This document shows positions 24,283-35,711 of a stretch of DNA of 64,000 nucleotides, piece by piece. A program made the position numbers and the translations under genes. Origin of the DNA: Piscicola geometra (taxonomy: Eukaryota > Annelida > Clitellata > Hirudinida > Piscicolidae); NCBI GenBank assembly GCA_943735955.1, contig OX030968.1, positions 2,374,747-2,438,746 of the forward strand. The letters are read 5' to 3'. How positions within the stretch are numbered: the stretch's first letter is position 1; each line of letters starts with the position of its first letter. The notes beneath the pieces are model-generated. The model saw nothing but the letters and a program-made list of their open reading frames with translations. It searched no databases and was not told the DNA's origin.

Positions 24283-27200
24283 TCAAAAAGCTGTTTGAGG
24301 AATCCATCTGGGGGGAGGGAAGTTAGAACCTGCTGGGAAGTTAGAGGATAAAGGGAAGGGTTGTTGCGGGTAGATGGAAGAGGAAAAGGGTTGGAAGGAT
24401 GGTGTGTAGTTGCTTGACAGGTTAACGTCTCTAAAAATACGTCCGTCGGCTCTGTTGTCGAAGCGCTCAATCCTTTCAGGTCTCTGTTGACCTTGGAATC
24501 TCTGTGGTCTTTGTTGTGGTCTTTGTTGAGGTCTTTGTTGTGGTCTTTGTTGAGGTCTTTGTTGTGGTCTTTGTTGAGGTCTTTGTTGAGGTCTTTGTTG
24601 TGGTCTTTGTTGAGGTCTTTGTTGTGGTCTCTGAGGTCTCTGGGGTCTCTGTGGAGCTTGTGGTCTGGATGGCTGCTGGAAAGGTCTTTGGAATCCAGGA
24701 GGTCTTTGCAGGGCATCAGGTCTGAAGAAGGTGGGGAGTGATTGAGGAAGAGCAGCAGGGATGAGAGAGGAAACTGACGAGGCACCGAAAGCCTGGACAA
24801 GGCCGTAGATGACGCCAGCAACAGCAGCGACACCAGCAATGGCGCCCACTGTGGCTCCAGCTATCACTGCTGGCGAAGTTTGTGCCGCCGTTGTTGTTGT
24901 TGTTGAATTTGAAGGGGTTGTAGAAGCAGTAGCTGTAATAGTAACAGTGGTAGCAGTGTTGGTAGTTGTGGTAGTTGTGTTGGTGATAGTGGTAGCTGTG
25001 TTGGTAGTGGTAGTAGCTGTGCTGGTAGTGGTAGTAGCTATGTTGGTAGTAGTAGTAGCTGTGCTGGTAGTGGTAGTAGCTGTGCTGGTAGTGGTAGTAG
25101 CTGTGTTGGTAGTTGTAGTAGCTGTGTTGGTAGTAGTTGACGAAGTAGAAGTAATAGTAGTAATAGTTGTTGTAGTAGTCTCAGTGTTTGTAGTGGTAGT
25201 AGCTGTGCTGGAAGTAGTGGTAGCTGTGCTAGTAGTGATAGTAACTGTGTTGGTAGTGGTAGTAGCTGTGCTGGTAGTAGTTGACGAAGTAGAAGTAATA
25301 GTAGTAATAGTTGTTGAAGTAGTCTCAGTGTTAATAGTGTTAGTAGCTGTGCTGGAAGTAGTAGTAGCTGTGTTGGTAGTAGTTGACGAAGTAGAAGTAA
25401 TAGTAGTAATAGTTGTTAAAGTAGTCTCAGTGTTGGTATTGGTAGTAGCTGTGCTGGAAGTGGTAGTAGCTGTGCTGGTAGTGGTAGAAGATGTGCTGGT
25501 AGTGGTAGTAGCTGTGTTGGTAGTAGTAGTAGCTGTGTTGGTAGTAGTTGACGAAGTAGAAGTAATAGTAGTAATAGTTGTTGAAGTAGTCTCAGTGTTA
25601 ATAGTGGTAGTAGCTGTGCTGGAAGTAGTAGTAGCTGTGCTGGAAGTAGTAGTAGCTGTGTTGGTAGTAGTTGACGAAGTAGAAGTAATAGAAGTAATAG
25701 TTGTTGAAGTAGTCTCAGTGTTGGTAGTGGTAGTAGCTGTGCTGGAAGTAGTAGTAGCTGTGCTGGTAGTGGCAGAGGCTGTGCTGGTAGTGGTAGAGGC
25801 TGTGCTGGTAGGGGTAGTAGCTGTGCTGGTAGTGGTAGAGGCTGTGCTGGTAGGGGTAGTAGCTGTGTTGGTAGTAGTTGACGAAGTAGAAGTAATAGTA
25901 GTAATAGTTGTTGAAGTAGTCTCAGTGTTAATAGTGGTAGTAGCTGTGCTGGAAGTAGTAGTAGCTGTGCTGGAAGTAGTAGTAGCTGTGCTGGAAGTGG
26001 TAGTAGCTGTGCTGGTAGTGGTAGAGGCTGTGCTGGTAGTAGTAGTAGCTGTGTTGGTAGTAGTAGTAGTAGCTGTGTTGGTAGTAGTTAACGAAGTAGA
26101 AGTAATAGTAGTAATAGTTGTTGAAGTAGTCTCAGTGTTAATAGTGGTAGTAGCTGTGCTGGAAGTAGTAGTAGCTGTGCTGGAAGTAGTAGTAGCTGTG
26201 CTGGAAGTGGTAGTAGCTGTGCTTGTAGTGGTAGTAGCTGTGCTGGACGTAGTAGTCACTGTGCTGGAAGTAGTAGTAGCGGTGCTGGTAGTGGCAGAGG
26301 CTGTGCTGGTAGTGGTAGTAGCTGTGTTGGTAGTAGTTGACAAAGTAGAAGTAATAGTAGTAATAGTTGTTGAAGTAGTCTCAGTGTTAATAGTGGTAGT
26401 AGCTGTGCTGGAAGTAGTAGTAGCTGTGCTGGAAGTAGTAGTAGCTGTGCTGGTAGTGGCAGAGGCTGTGCTGGTAGTAGTAGTAGCTGTGTTGGTAGTA
26501 GTTGACGAAGTAGAAGTAATAGTAGTAATAGTTGTTGAAGTAGTCTCAGTGTTAATAGTGGTAGTAGCTGTGCTGGAAGTAGTAGTAGCTGTGCTGATAG
26601 TCGTAGAGGCTGTGCTGGTAGTGGTAGAGGCTGTGCTGGTAGTGGTAGTAGCTGTGTTGGTAGTTGTAGTAGCTGCGTTGGTAGTAGTTGACGAAGTAGA
26701 AGTAATAGTAGTAATAGTTGTTGAAGTAGTCTCAGTGTTGGTAGTGGTAGTAGCTGTGCTGGAAGTAGTGGTAGCTGTGCTGGTAGTGGTAGAGGCTGTG
26801 CTGGTAGTGGTAGAGGCTGTGCTGGTAGTGGTAGAGGCTGTGCTGGTAGTGGTAGAGGCTGTGCTGGTAGTGGTAGTAACTGGGTTGGTAGTGGTAGTAG
26901 CTGTGTTGGTTGTAGTAGTAGCCGGGTTGGTAGTAGTTGACGAAGTAGAAGTAATAGTAGTAATAGTTGTTGAAGTAGTCTCAGTGTTGCTAGTGGTAGT
27001 AGCTGTGCTGGAAGTAGTAGTAGCTGTGCTGATAGTGGTAGTAGCTGTGCTGGTAGTGGTAGAGGCAGTGCTGGTAGGGGTAGTAGCTGTGTTGGTTGTA
27101 GTAGTATCTGGGTTGGTAGTAGTTGACGAAGTAGAAGTAATAGTAGTAATAGTTGTTGAAGTAGTCTCAGTGTTGGTAGTGGTAGTAGCTGTATTGGTAG

Positions 27201-28132
27201 TGGTTAATGTAGTAGAAGTAGTAGTAGTAGTAGCAGTAGTGTCTGTAGTAGTAGTAGCACTCTCTGCCAACCTTGTGATAACTGCAATTTGTTTTTATAA
27301 ATGATTTTTTTTCGAAGGCCCTTCAATTTCTTTTTTTACAAGTGACAAAATACAACAAAAGGTTTGAAGCAAATACAAATATGGACACAGTTTGTCAAAA
27401 AGTTATTTTTTACCTTAATCTGACCAATTCAACGTTAACTTTAGTTTAAAAAAAAACATCTTTTAACAAAAGTATATACAAAATACACGAATCAAATAAA
27501 ACAAAAATAGTTTCAAAGTACATCGGAAAAAATAGTTTTAAACGAGTTGAAATCATTTTCATCACCAATCTACAAAAATACTAATTTAATGATTTTTCAT
27601 AAATTGTGAAATACTTTATGTTTATGACATCACAGATACCATTCAAATTAACTAATTAATGAAGGTTTTATGTAACGATAGTTAATTAACTCGTAAATTA
27701 ATTCAAAGTCAACTTATAAGTTAAATCGTTCATAAAATTGTTAACTTCATTGATAACGATTCAAAGGGTCAACGATACATTGCCCAGCTTTGCCAAAAAA
27801 GCATCTAGTAAGATAGCGAGAGGTTACTTAAAATTCACATGCTTATCTTTGTTGAAACAAAAGTAGCTATGAAAGTAAAGATACTTTTTATTTGGGTCAA
27901 AGTAAACATGAGGTATTTTCGTTTTTTGAAAATTTTTGGAGAAAATACTTTTTACGGTGTGGGTGTTTGAAATAATAGGAAAACCAGTTGCGAACGATGT
28001 TAGATCTTTTGGAAATCTGAGACTCTTAAACCAGCCAAAGTGTTTGCCTTCGAAACGAATTAAAAAATATTTTATGATAAAATACCACTCACCCAAGGTC
28101 AAAAGTAGTATCACGAAGCACTTTAGTATCAT
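24283..28132 (-). CDS. Thr-rich mucin-like transmembrane protein B
   Basis: Two exons. Exon 1 (28093-28132) encodes MILKCFVILLLTL and ends in phase 1 at donor GGTGAGT; exon 2 (24283-27281) starts after AAATTGCAG and continues VITRLAESATTTTD. The product is 1012 aa: signal peptide; Thr-rich ectodomain to about residue 800 with 12 copies of an NTETTSTTITTITSTSSTT-like block between 7-residue TSTATTT units; a hydrophobic helix at about 817-845 (AVIAGATVGAIAGVAAVAG, GxxxG-like spacing); then a tail rich in RPQQ repeats ending PPPRWIPQTAF. The plan is that of a type I membrane mucin with an unusual basic, Gln/Pro-rich tail; topology is inferred. The helix and tail are nearly identical to those of gene C. 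The 811-bp intron has no recognised element. No named family recognised. Confidence 0.88.
24489..24650 (-). repeat. 12-bp coding repeat (RPQQ) in gene B tail
   Basis: About ten tandem copies of a 12-bp unit encoding Arg-Pro-Gln-Gln, flanked by a few RPQ triplets. The homologous array in gene C is longer. The complementary frames are also open over this stretch but are shadows. Confidence 0.9.
24935..27240 (-). repeat. Thr-coding repeats of gene B ectodomain
   Basis: In-frame 21-bp units (TSTATTT, TNTATTT) interrupted 12 times by a conserved block of about 18 residues (TETTSTTITTITSTSSTT). The blocks are irregularly spaced, which fits repeated unequal exchange of the 21-bp units between them. 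Confidence 0.9.
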
Positions 28133-28254
28133 ATTTTCTAGAAATTTTTACTAAAATTTAAATTGATATGTTTTTTTGAGTCGAAATAATTGTTTTCTCT
28201 TCACCACTTTTCTTTTCTTCCACTGCTCAGGCCACACTCTCCGGCTCCTTTTTG

Positions 28255-28300
28255 ACTCTCCGGCTCCATTATCTTGCTGCTTTAACTTTGTCTGCCAGTC
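28255..28300 (-). promoter_or_regulatory. Conserved 5' block of mucin gene B
   Basis: Minus-strand AAAGCAGCAAGATAATGGAG lies about 129-157 bp before the gene B ATG, matching the blocks before genes A and C in sequence and distance. Between block and ATG, an acceptor-like TTTCTAG precedes the ATG by five bases. Confidence 0.5.
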
Positions 28301-30072
28301 ACAATCATGACAAAGATAGGTATTCTGTAATGCCTTAACTTCTGAAAACAATTGAAGCGTATACCACCCTCGCATTCTTAACTTTGATTTTGATTTTTTT
28401 CACATTTTATTACTCTTGTTCTTTGTAATACTTTTGAATCAATTAAGAAAACAAGTTCTGAGCACCTAGTCGACCTCTTACTAGACAATTCATAGCTTCG
28501 TGTCCATAATTCACCGCTTTTAATATTACTTTACCGTAACTAATTACAGTTTAACAATGGAGTGTTTGTAAAGATCTTCTTTCAGTAATTTAGGTACTTT
28601 TTTAATGTAAAGTCAAAATTACAGTCTTCAATGAATGCATTCCAAATTCTTTTACAGTCTTGTACAAGTAAAGAAAATTAAAATAATAATAATAATAAGC
28701 ATTATTATAGTGGCGTACAACCAAAACATGCTTTTAAGCCTAGGGGCTACTAGGGCATCGATTACACTCGAACTTTGAACCATTAACCATTGATTAAATC
28801 AAGAGTCAGCTACCCGTTCCCAATTTGCACTAAACCATTTGCACCCATCCAGGTACGCAAACAAACACAGAGCTTTAGTCGTAAGGAACTGTACAAATTA
28901 ATAGAAATAGTTTTTGAGTTTGAAAAAAAATTTTGTACAACAATTCGCTTTCTCTTTTCTAAACTTTGTCATCGGCAGCTTTTCGAATGTCTGAAATCTT
29001 GAATTAATGTCGATTAAAATCGCTTTAACTTCACAATGTTTGAGTCAAGGAATTGGCGTCATTCAGTTAAGCATTCATAGGCGAAACACACGTTAAATAA
29101 GCATGGGAAAATGATTGTTATTCTCACTGTGAAAGATAATTGAGACGCTAAGATAATGGCAAAATAATTTGCTACCAAATCATCAAATTTGTGCACAAAA
29201 TAATTTATATTTTCTTACAGAATTATTCTTAAACACCACCTCAAAATGTATTTATAACATCGATTTTAAATTGTTAAAAGTTTCATTTTCTTTCATTTCA
29301 TTTCTCTCAGTTTAGTTTTTCCCATAGTAATAAAAAATATGTTTACCATTCTCTTACAGCCTTTTATTTTGATTGCCATCATCTTTCATGAGATCAAAGT
29401 GGAAACTAAATTTTAAAAGATGTTATAATCAACCGTCTCACAACCATGTATTTTTTATTTTTACAATTATTTTCATGTAATCAATAATTACTAATTATTT
29501 TTACCTAATTTTATTCTTTTTTTTTGTTTTTTACTTTTTTAAACCTTTCTTTCATTTGTTGAGAATTTTTATACTTGGCTGTCAGCAATTGTGGCAACTT
29601 TCATTCTTTCTCTCTATCGCAATTCATAGCTTCTTCAATTATTCCCATTGTAAACTTAAAGGCAAAGCACGACGAAGCACAAACAAAATAAATTATTTGT
29701 GATCATCAAAACAAAAATTCCAAATATAAATTATCAAAAAACACGAATTCAATGGCTTACTTTAAAACACAAACCAGTTTCAAGACTCTCTAAGCTCTCT
29801 AAACCCTCCTGCTGTTCATCACCCCATGAAAACATATGTTTTTTCTTGATCCTCTCCAACCTTCCCAGACATGCTATTTGCAAAAAACCTTTTTTAAAAA
29901 TACGCTTATTAATTTAAAATTTTTTAAAATTTAATAAACAACTTTTATCTTCATTTTTTACTGAAGACCGTGGAATTAGGTAATTTCAATAATAGTTTTC
30001 ATTAAAATGTCATTATTTCGGTTGCTGTTTATCCAAAGAAATTAAAAAAAGTTGCTCTCCACTATGTGTGCC
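28301..30072. other. Intergenic spacer, no gene recognised
   Basis: AT-rich sequence upstream of gene B. Short open frames (28790-29002, 29699-29917) have no similarity to known families and no splice context. A stretch near 28710-28860 is less AT-rich and may be an old repeat fragment, but no family can be named. Confidence 0.5.
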
Positions 30073-30145
30073 GTCATACCCAGGGGCGCAACCAGCAAAA
30101 AATGCTGGGGGGGCTCAACTTTAGTAAAAAAAACTAATTGTTTAA

Positions 30146-31147
30146 TCCATTTACCGCAGCTGTTGCGTTTTGCAACATCAATTTTTATATTTTCTTGCTG
30201 TTTTAATACAGAGTTTTTTCACATATTTCGTACAATAAATTTTTAATTTTAATTTTATAAGTTAAATTTCAACTTTTTTAATTTTATTAGTTATAGTCTT
30301 TTATATCCTATTCACATTTAAAATTTCTCAAAACAATCTTTCTTCGCTTAGATAATTGTTCAATTTTTTCGTTCGATTTTTAGTATATTTATACAAATTT
30401 AGTCTTAATTTCAGTGTGAAAAGATAGTTAATACTTGAATTAATTTTTTAATATTCAAAATAGCTTGTGAAACGTTTTCAATGCTTTTAAAAATCAATGG
30501 TGCGTTTTCGCAACTTTGACATAATATGATTTCATATGATTTTTAATAAGTTTAGTCATTATAATAATAATAAATTTATTATTTTAATGTTAATGTATTA
30601 TGAAATTTATAAAATTAAAAGTTGAATTTTGTAGAGGAATGTTGATTTTTATATTTCGACAGAAAATTCCAAACCGCAAATGCTTCACACTTGAAGCTTT
30701 TATTGAAAAGAATATAATTTTTTAACCTCTCATAGGTTGAATGTAAAATTAAAATAAAGATAACATTCGTCGTCAGTGTCGTCTTTGAAACAGCACGACA
30801 GTTTATGAGTGCTGTTGTAATTCACGTTAAATAATTTGCTTTGTTGTAATTAAAATAATTATTATTAATATTATAACAAATAAAATAATTAGAAGTCTGA
30901 ATTTTATCGAACTATTTGCAATTTAAATTTATTTCTTTTTAATAAATGTGGTTTGAATCAATTTATTTATGATTTTTTACTGCACATAAGTATCCGCTCA
31001 CGTTGCGTTTTCGCAACATTTTGCTCCATTAAAACTTATGAAATAATAGTTTTCAATTTTGCTTGAGTTATTTTTATAACCATATGATGCAAATCTAAAT
31101 GTAAAATTCATTTTAACTTTTTTTCTCGGGTAGCGGCGGTCAATGGG
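30146..31147. mobile_element. Probable nested piggyBac-like (TTAA) non-autonomous element
   Basis: Left end TCCATTTACCGCAGC follows TTAA (30142-30145); the right end reads CCCATTGACCGCCGC on the opposite strand (12 of 15 match) and abuts CTAA, a one-base change from TTAA. Short palindromic words of the form TTGCG-TTTT-CGCAA recur near both ends. About 1 kb, AT-rich, no transposase. Assignment rests only on end similarity and the near-TTAA flank. Confidence 0.5.
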
Positions 31148-31425
31148 CTAAATAAAAACTACCAATTATAATTGATAAAGAATTTAGATAGTTTATTAAT
31201 GATACAAAAGAAAAACTACAAACTAAGTTGCATAGTATTCTTAAAGTTACGTAATCATTTTTTAACCTAAGGTAAAAAGTAAAAAAATAAGTTTGATATG
31301 AGATCCTAAACAGTCTATGATTTTTTTTCAAATATTTAGTTTCAACTAAATTTTTATGTGTTCTCAGTTGCAAAATAATTTTTCGATCAGTTTGTGATAA
31401 TCTTTTCACCATTTCATTTACTGAA

Positions 31426-31950
31426 AGCAGATGTTAGTTTCTGCACTTGTTTTATCTCGAATTGACTATTGTAACTCACTCTATTATAAGTTACCTGAAG
31501 CTACTTTAAAATCATTAAATGAAGTTTTTAATTATGCAGTTAGAGTCGTTAGCCGTACTCCTACTTATCACCACATTACACCCTCTCTCATCTTATTACA
31601 TTGGCTCCCCATCAAAGTTAGGATTATATTTAAAATCTGTGTTTTTATGTTTAAATTAAAAAACTCCCCAGTATCCCCAATATACCTCAAATTATTAATA
31701 ACTCACCCTCATAGAAGTAATTTAAGATCATCCACTCAAAATCATTATTTCATCCCTTCCATTTGCTAAACGTTCTTTCCATTATGCAGGTCTATATAGT
31801 TGGAACTCATTACCTCCTTATTTAACTACTTCTAAATCATTATTTTCTTTTCGTAAGGATCTGAAGACATTTCGTTTTAAAAAATTTATTTACGAGCGCT
31901 TTTGAATTTGAAGAAAGAGCGCTATAGAAATCTATTTGATTGATTGATTG
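31426..31950 (+). mobile_element. 5'-truncated CR1/L2-like LINE fragment inside the hAT element
   Basis: Encodes the end of a reverse transcriptase ORF: LVSALVLSRIDYCNSLYYKL, then LLHWLPIKVRIIFKICVFMF. A frame change near 31760 separates this from the last part (YSWNSLPPYL to FRKDLKTFRFKKFIYERF). The 3' end is AGCGCTATAGAAATCTATTT followed by a (GATT)n tail ending at 31950, where hAT sequence resumes. Closely related to the fragment at 34491-35510. Confidence 0.85.
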
Positions 31951-32290
31951 TTTGAGATATTCTCAAAAAAGCTTTGCAAACGACAAACAGATACAGTCGT
32001 CTTAAGATGAGTTTTAATAAGCCGAAGTTTAGAAAATGCTTTTTCTGCATCTGATGAAGTAACTGGCAGAGTCAGAGCAACATCGAGCATATAGTGCAAC
32101 TCGGGCTGAAGGCTTGTTGCTCAAAAGAATTCTTGCAGTTCGATACATGCAATGAGATCAGACTGATACGCACGTAAACTTGATGTGTTGATGTGGTTTT
32201 GAGCTGTCTTTACACAGTTTCTGCATCCTTTCCATGAAGGGTGGATATTCTGAAAGCTCTTGAGTTATTTTGTCTATCTGATTTGTTCTT
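31951..32290 (-). pseudogene. hAT transposase C-terminal fragment
   Basis: The minus strand reads LPVTSSDAEKAFSKLRLIKT and continues HLKTTVSVCRLQSFFENIS, the signature of the hAT C-terminal dimerisation domain. Upstream in the same frame is AYQSDLIACIELQEFF followed by a TGA stop; further upstream, in another frame, is QELSEYPPFMERMQKLCKD. The LINE at 31426-31950 cuts the gene just after ENIS. Non-functional. Confidence 0.85.
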
Positions 32291-32641
32291 TATATACTGT
32301 GTCATAGTTTTAAAAATTTACATATAAAAAGTGTAAAGATTTAAAAGTGTAGTTAAGGTCTAGTGGTGCTCTATTTCTTCTCAGAATTTGTGACATATAA
32401 GTGTTATTTTGGTGGGATCTCTATGTTCTGTATTGATATATGAAATGTTTCGTGAGATAAAGACCCGATGGCCATCCAGAGAAAATATCATTGTTCTAAG
32501 GCATATTGAAAAATTCATTACCCCCCCCCCCCCCCACTAAAAAAACTCATCGATTTTCGAAAAATTGCGAGACCCTTCGAAATGGTCTGGGGGGGGGCTT
32601 GAGCCTCCCCAGCCCCCCCTGGTTGCGCCACTGGTCATACC

Positions 32642-34490
32642 ACTATGTCAGAGAGCTTCATTGGTTTTGGGGGAGAATTGATCGTTTGATCTACCAAGAT
32701 TTTGGTATGAATAACTGTTTTAATGAGAAAAAGAAACGGGTAAACGAGTACTCTGGATGTTTTTTTAATTCGAGGGCATACTTTTTATAAGTTTAAACAA
32801 TTGAAATTTTATAGAAGTTTAAATAAAATTATAAATTATTGAACATCATTTGCATTTTTTAAATATTTTTAATGTTTTACTATCTACAAGTTTCAATCAA
32901 TTAAGTATTTATCGATTGAAATAAGGTTTTGACACATTCATTTTTGACTGATCAAAACGATAATCAAAAGATAAATTTTATTTTAAATTTATATTATACA
33001 TTTCAGATTATTATTTTTTTTAGTTTTAATTTAAATTTGCTTTACATTTCAAATGTTAGTTTTTGCTTTCAATTTCAAATGTTAGTTATTTCTTTCAATG
33101 AAAGCTTTTAATTTCAATTTCAGATTTGATTTCATTTAAAATTCAATTGTATTTATTTGTGTAATTGTTCGATTTAGAGGCGTTCACTTGGCGTGACTAT
33201 AATAGGCGTTGGTTTATTTATCAGGCATGCAATTTAGGCATTAGAAGAGACAGATTCTGAAATAGAACTCCAGCATTTTTAGGCACCCTTTTGGTCTGAT
33301 TGAGTACTTAGAAATTACTTTTTTTTACATTTTATATTGTTTTTACTTTTTTTGGAAGGTTTTCGAAAGATAATCCGTTTAAATGTTTAAATAATTCTAA
33401 ATGTTTTTGTTTGAAACGTAGTATTTTTTCGATTGTTTTTTATTTGTGTCTAACAGAGCGTGAAAGCTGTCTTGAATTAACAGCTCAGCATATTAATTTA
33501 TTTAAGGACCTTTAAGCTAAAAATTGTGCGTAGAAATATCGCTATTTTGGATGCCCGAAGTTTTTGTTTACTAATCTTTCTAGGCGGTCGTTATTCATAA
33601 TTCTGTGGGAGGAGAAGGCTGGGGGAACGCCTTTCGAAAAGTATCACAAGAAACAAACTTGACAAGTCAACTATTTTACACTAAACTCGCTCATATCTCT
33701 TCAAATAAAATCTATCGCATTTGTAACAAGCCAGATCCTTTTTACGCACCCTTCCATTTAATTTTTTTTTCTCTAGACGTGAATGGTAATTATGAAGTGG
33801 TTAAGACGACGGATAATTTATCCTATTGCCGTCTCCATATATAAATATAGTATATGGCCGTCTCCTTGCCATGAAGGAAAGTCGTAAGCGTCAAAAGTTC
33901 AGTTAAATATAACTTCTTTTTTTAATTTCAATCAAAATAAGTTCGCAACTGAATTTTCTTCGGATTCATTTGATAGAAGCTGGCAGTAAAGGGCGTTTCT
34001 TACTAACGCTTGCCCTTAAAGCAATAGGCGTTCATTGTATAAAAAAAACAAAAGCACTACGGAATCATATAGATAAGTTTTGATGATCATTATCATTGTC
34101 GCCTGTAATCAAATCTGAGAATAGAGCCCTAATCCGTGTTCTAGGCGATTCTCTTCAGTTGTCAAACGTATTTCAATCAATCAAATAAAATAATCAATCA
34201 AATCAATTTCAGTCTATAAGTAACTAGTGAACACCCACAGCTTTGTTTGGGAACTTATTTCAGTTTAAATATTTCATTAACATCTTTAAAAATCATGAGA
34301 ATGTTCAAGAGAAATTCAAAACATGGTTTAATGCTTTTAGAAGAAACAAAACCGAATGTTTTCTTCCTAGGTAGTGATTACATGGGTTTGAAAAACGATA
34401 ATTCAATGTTAAGTAGTTCTTTGTGATTAATATCGAAAATATTTCTATTTTCTTCACTTAAAGCTCTTGGGTTGGTCATAGTTTTCGTTT
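32642..34490. other. Intergenic, no gene recognised
   Basis: AT-rich. Short open frames (32929-33111, 33605-33844) show no family features. A run of AATCAATCAAAT-type repeats near 34167-34206 resembles the tetranucleotide tail of the local LINEs and may be the relic of a nearly lost insertion. Confidence 0.5.
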
Positions 34491-35510
34491 CAATCAATCA
34501 ATCACTAATTATTTGTATAGCGCCCTTTACTAAGTGAACAAAAGCGCTCAGCCATCACGTCCCGAACAAGTACGTCTTCAGGCCTCGACGGAAAGTTATG
34601 AGTGACTTAGTTGAAGTTAAAGAAGAAGGTAAAGAAATCCATAAAAGAGGACCACAGTAAGAAAAAGAACGTTTAGCAAAAGAGTGTTTAACTGGAAAAC
34701 GAAAAAAACGGTTAAAGGTAGATGATCTTAGACCAGATTTAGGGGGTTGTTTAATTAGATTTTAAAGATAAATTGGAACATTACAGTTATGAATTTTAAA
34801 CATATTTAGGCATATTTTAAAAGTCACTCTAGATCTCAAAGGTAACCAATGTAACAAACGAAGATAAGAAGAAATGTGAGAAAGCTTAGGAGCACGAGCA
34901 ACAAGACGAGCAGCACAATTAAAGGCTTTATTTAGAAGAGCTAAAGTAGGATCAGGGAGACCATAGTAAAGAGAGTTGCAATAATCAATTCTGGAGAGAA
35001 CTAGAGAAGATACAAGAAGTTGCAAGGTAGGATCATCGAGAAAAAGAAGAAGCTGTTTAATACGACGAATGTGGAAGTAAAAAGATTTAGAAACAGATAA
35101 AATTTGAAGAGCTAAAGACAAATTAGAATCGAAAATAAAACCAAGGCTACGAATGGAAGATGAAGGGTTTAGAGAAAGTGAAGAGGGGGGAGGCAAAACT
35201 AAAGAAGGAAGAGATAGTAAAGACTTTGATTTTTTATTGAATTATATGAGTTCAAATTTTTCCAGATTAAGTTTGAGAAACATAGAAGAAGCCCAAGAGA
35301 TTATAGATTGAAGACAGAGAGTTATTTTATTAACAGTAAGGTCAAGAGAAGAGTCAGTGAAAGATGTATAAATGTTCCATCCAAACTCGGTCTCCCGTCC
35401 AAACTTTCATTTTGCATGCGAAATAAAAGTTTGGACGGAAGACCGAGTTTGGATGGAACATAAATATAGGAATCGTCATTCGTTTATGTGGAACTCCAGG
35501 ATGAGATCAT
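34491..35510 (-). mobile_element. CR1/L2-like LINE fragment, interrupted by a foldback element
   Basis: Minus-strand reverse transcriptase remnants: a degenerate region before NDDSYIY near 35470 (YADD motif region; GVP of the preceding motif is close by, so an internal deletion is likely), then SFTDSSLDLTV, then LVSSLVLSRIDYCNSLYYGL and LLHWLPLRSRVTFKICLNMF. A stop after NVPIYL splits it from the final LRSSTFNRFF to RRGLKTYLFGT part. The 3' end has GGGCGCTATACAAAT and a (GATT)n tail at 34491-34505. Same subfamily as 31426-31950. The upstream boundary near 35510 is approximate. Confidence 0.8.
35373..35460. mobile_element. 88-bp foldback (hairpin) element with TAAA target duplication
   Basis: Two 35-bp arms (35373-35407 and 35426-35460) are inverted copies with one mismatch, around an 18-bp loop. 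Arms start TGTTCCATCCAAACTCGG. TAAA flanks both sides (35369-35372 and 35461-35464). Removing the element and one TAAA restores continuous LINE coding: DDSYIY joined to TSFTDSS. It is therefore a real insertion into the LINE. Confidence 0.85.
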
Positions 35511-35711
35511 GAAGGAATGAAATCATATTTGATTTGTGCTATTTAGGTTATAAAATTATTTTTTAAATTTATGATTTTGTCTTTCGTCTGTTTTGTATGT
35601 AAGAAAATTGTTTCTTGTAAATCAAGTATTTAAAACCTGATGGTTTGTCTATGCTACTATTCTATCGCCTATTTGGTTTTAATATATTTTTCGTTTCTTA
35701 ACTAATTCTAC

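Larger units (their letters stand above)
30081..32633. mobile_element. hAT-superfamily DNA transposon with perfect 8-bp target duplication
   Basis: The left end begins CAGGGGCGCAACCAG and the right end is the reverse complement of CAGTGGCGCAACCAG (14 of 15 match). Both ends are flanked by the same 8 bp, GTCATACC (30073-30080 and 32634-32641). Terminal CAG(T/G)GGCG and 8-bp duplications are typical of hAT elements. Inside are a decayed hAT transposase C-terminus on the minus strand, a LINE fragment and a probable TTAA element, so the copy is dead. Poly-G/poly-C runs lie just inside both ends. Confidence 0.92.

Noticed and set aside
24273..27304. Plus-strand Val-rich frame 24809-27304 and the minus HNKDLNKD frame 24273-24839
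   Set aside because: Shadows of gene B. The 12-bp RPQQ repeat keeps alternative frames open; the same shadow appears in gene C.
31140..31412. 90-codon minus frame starting VKRLSQTDRKIILQLRTHKN, faintly like a transposase helix-turn-helix
   Set aside because: The similarity is too short and the rest of the frame is low-complexity; it lies between the nested elements of the hAT copy and cannot be assigned.
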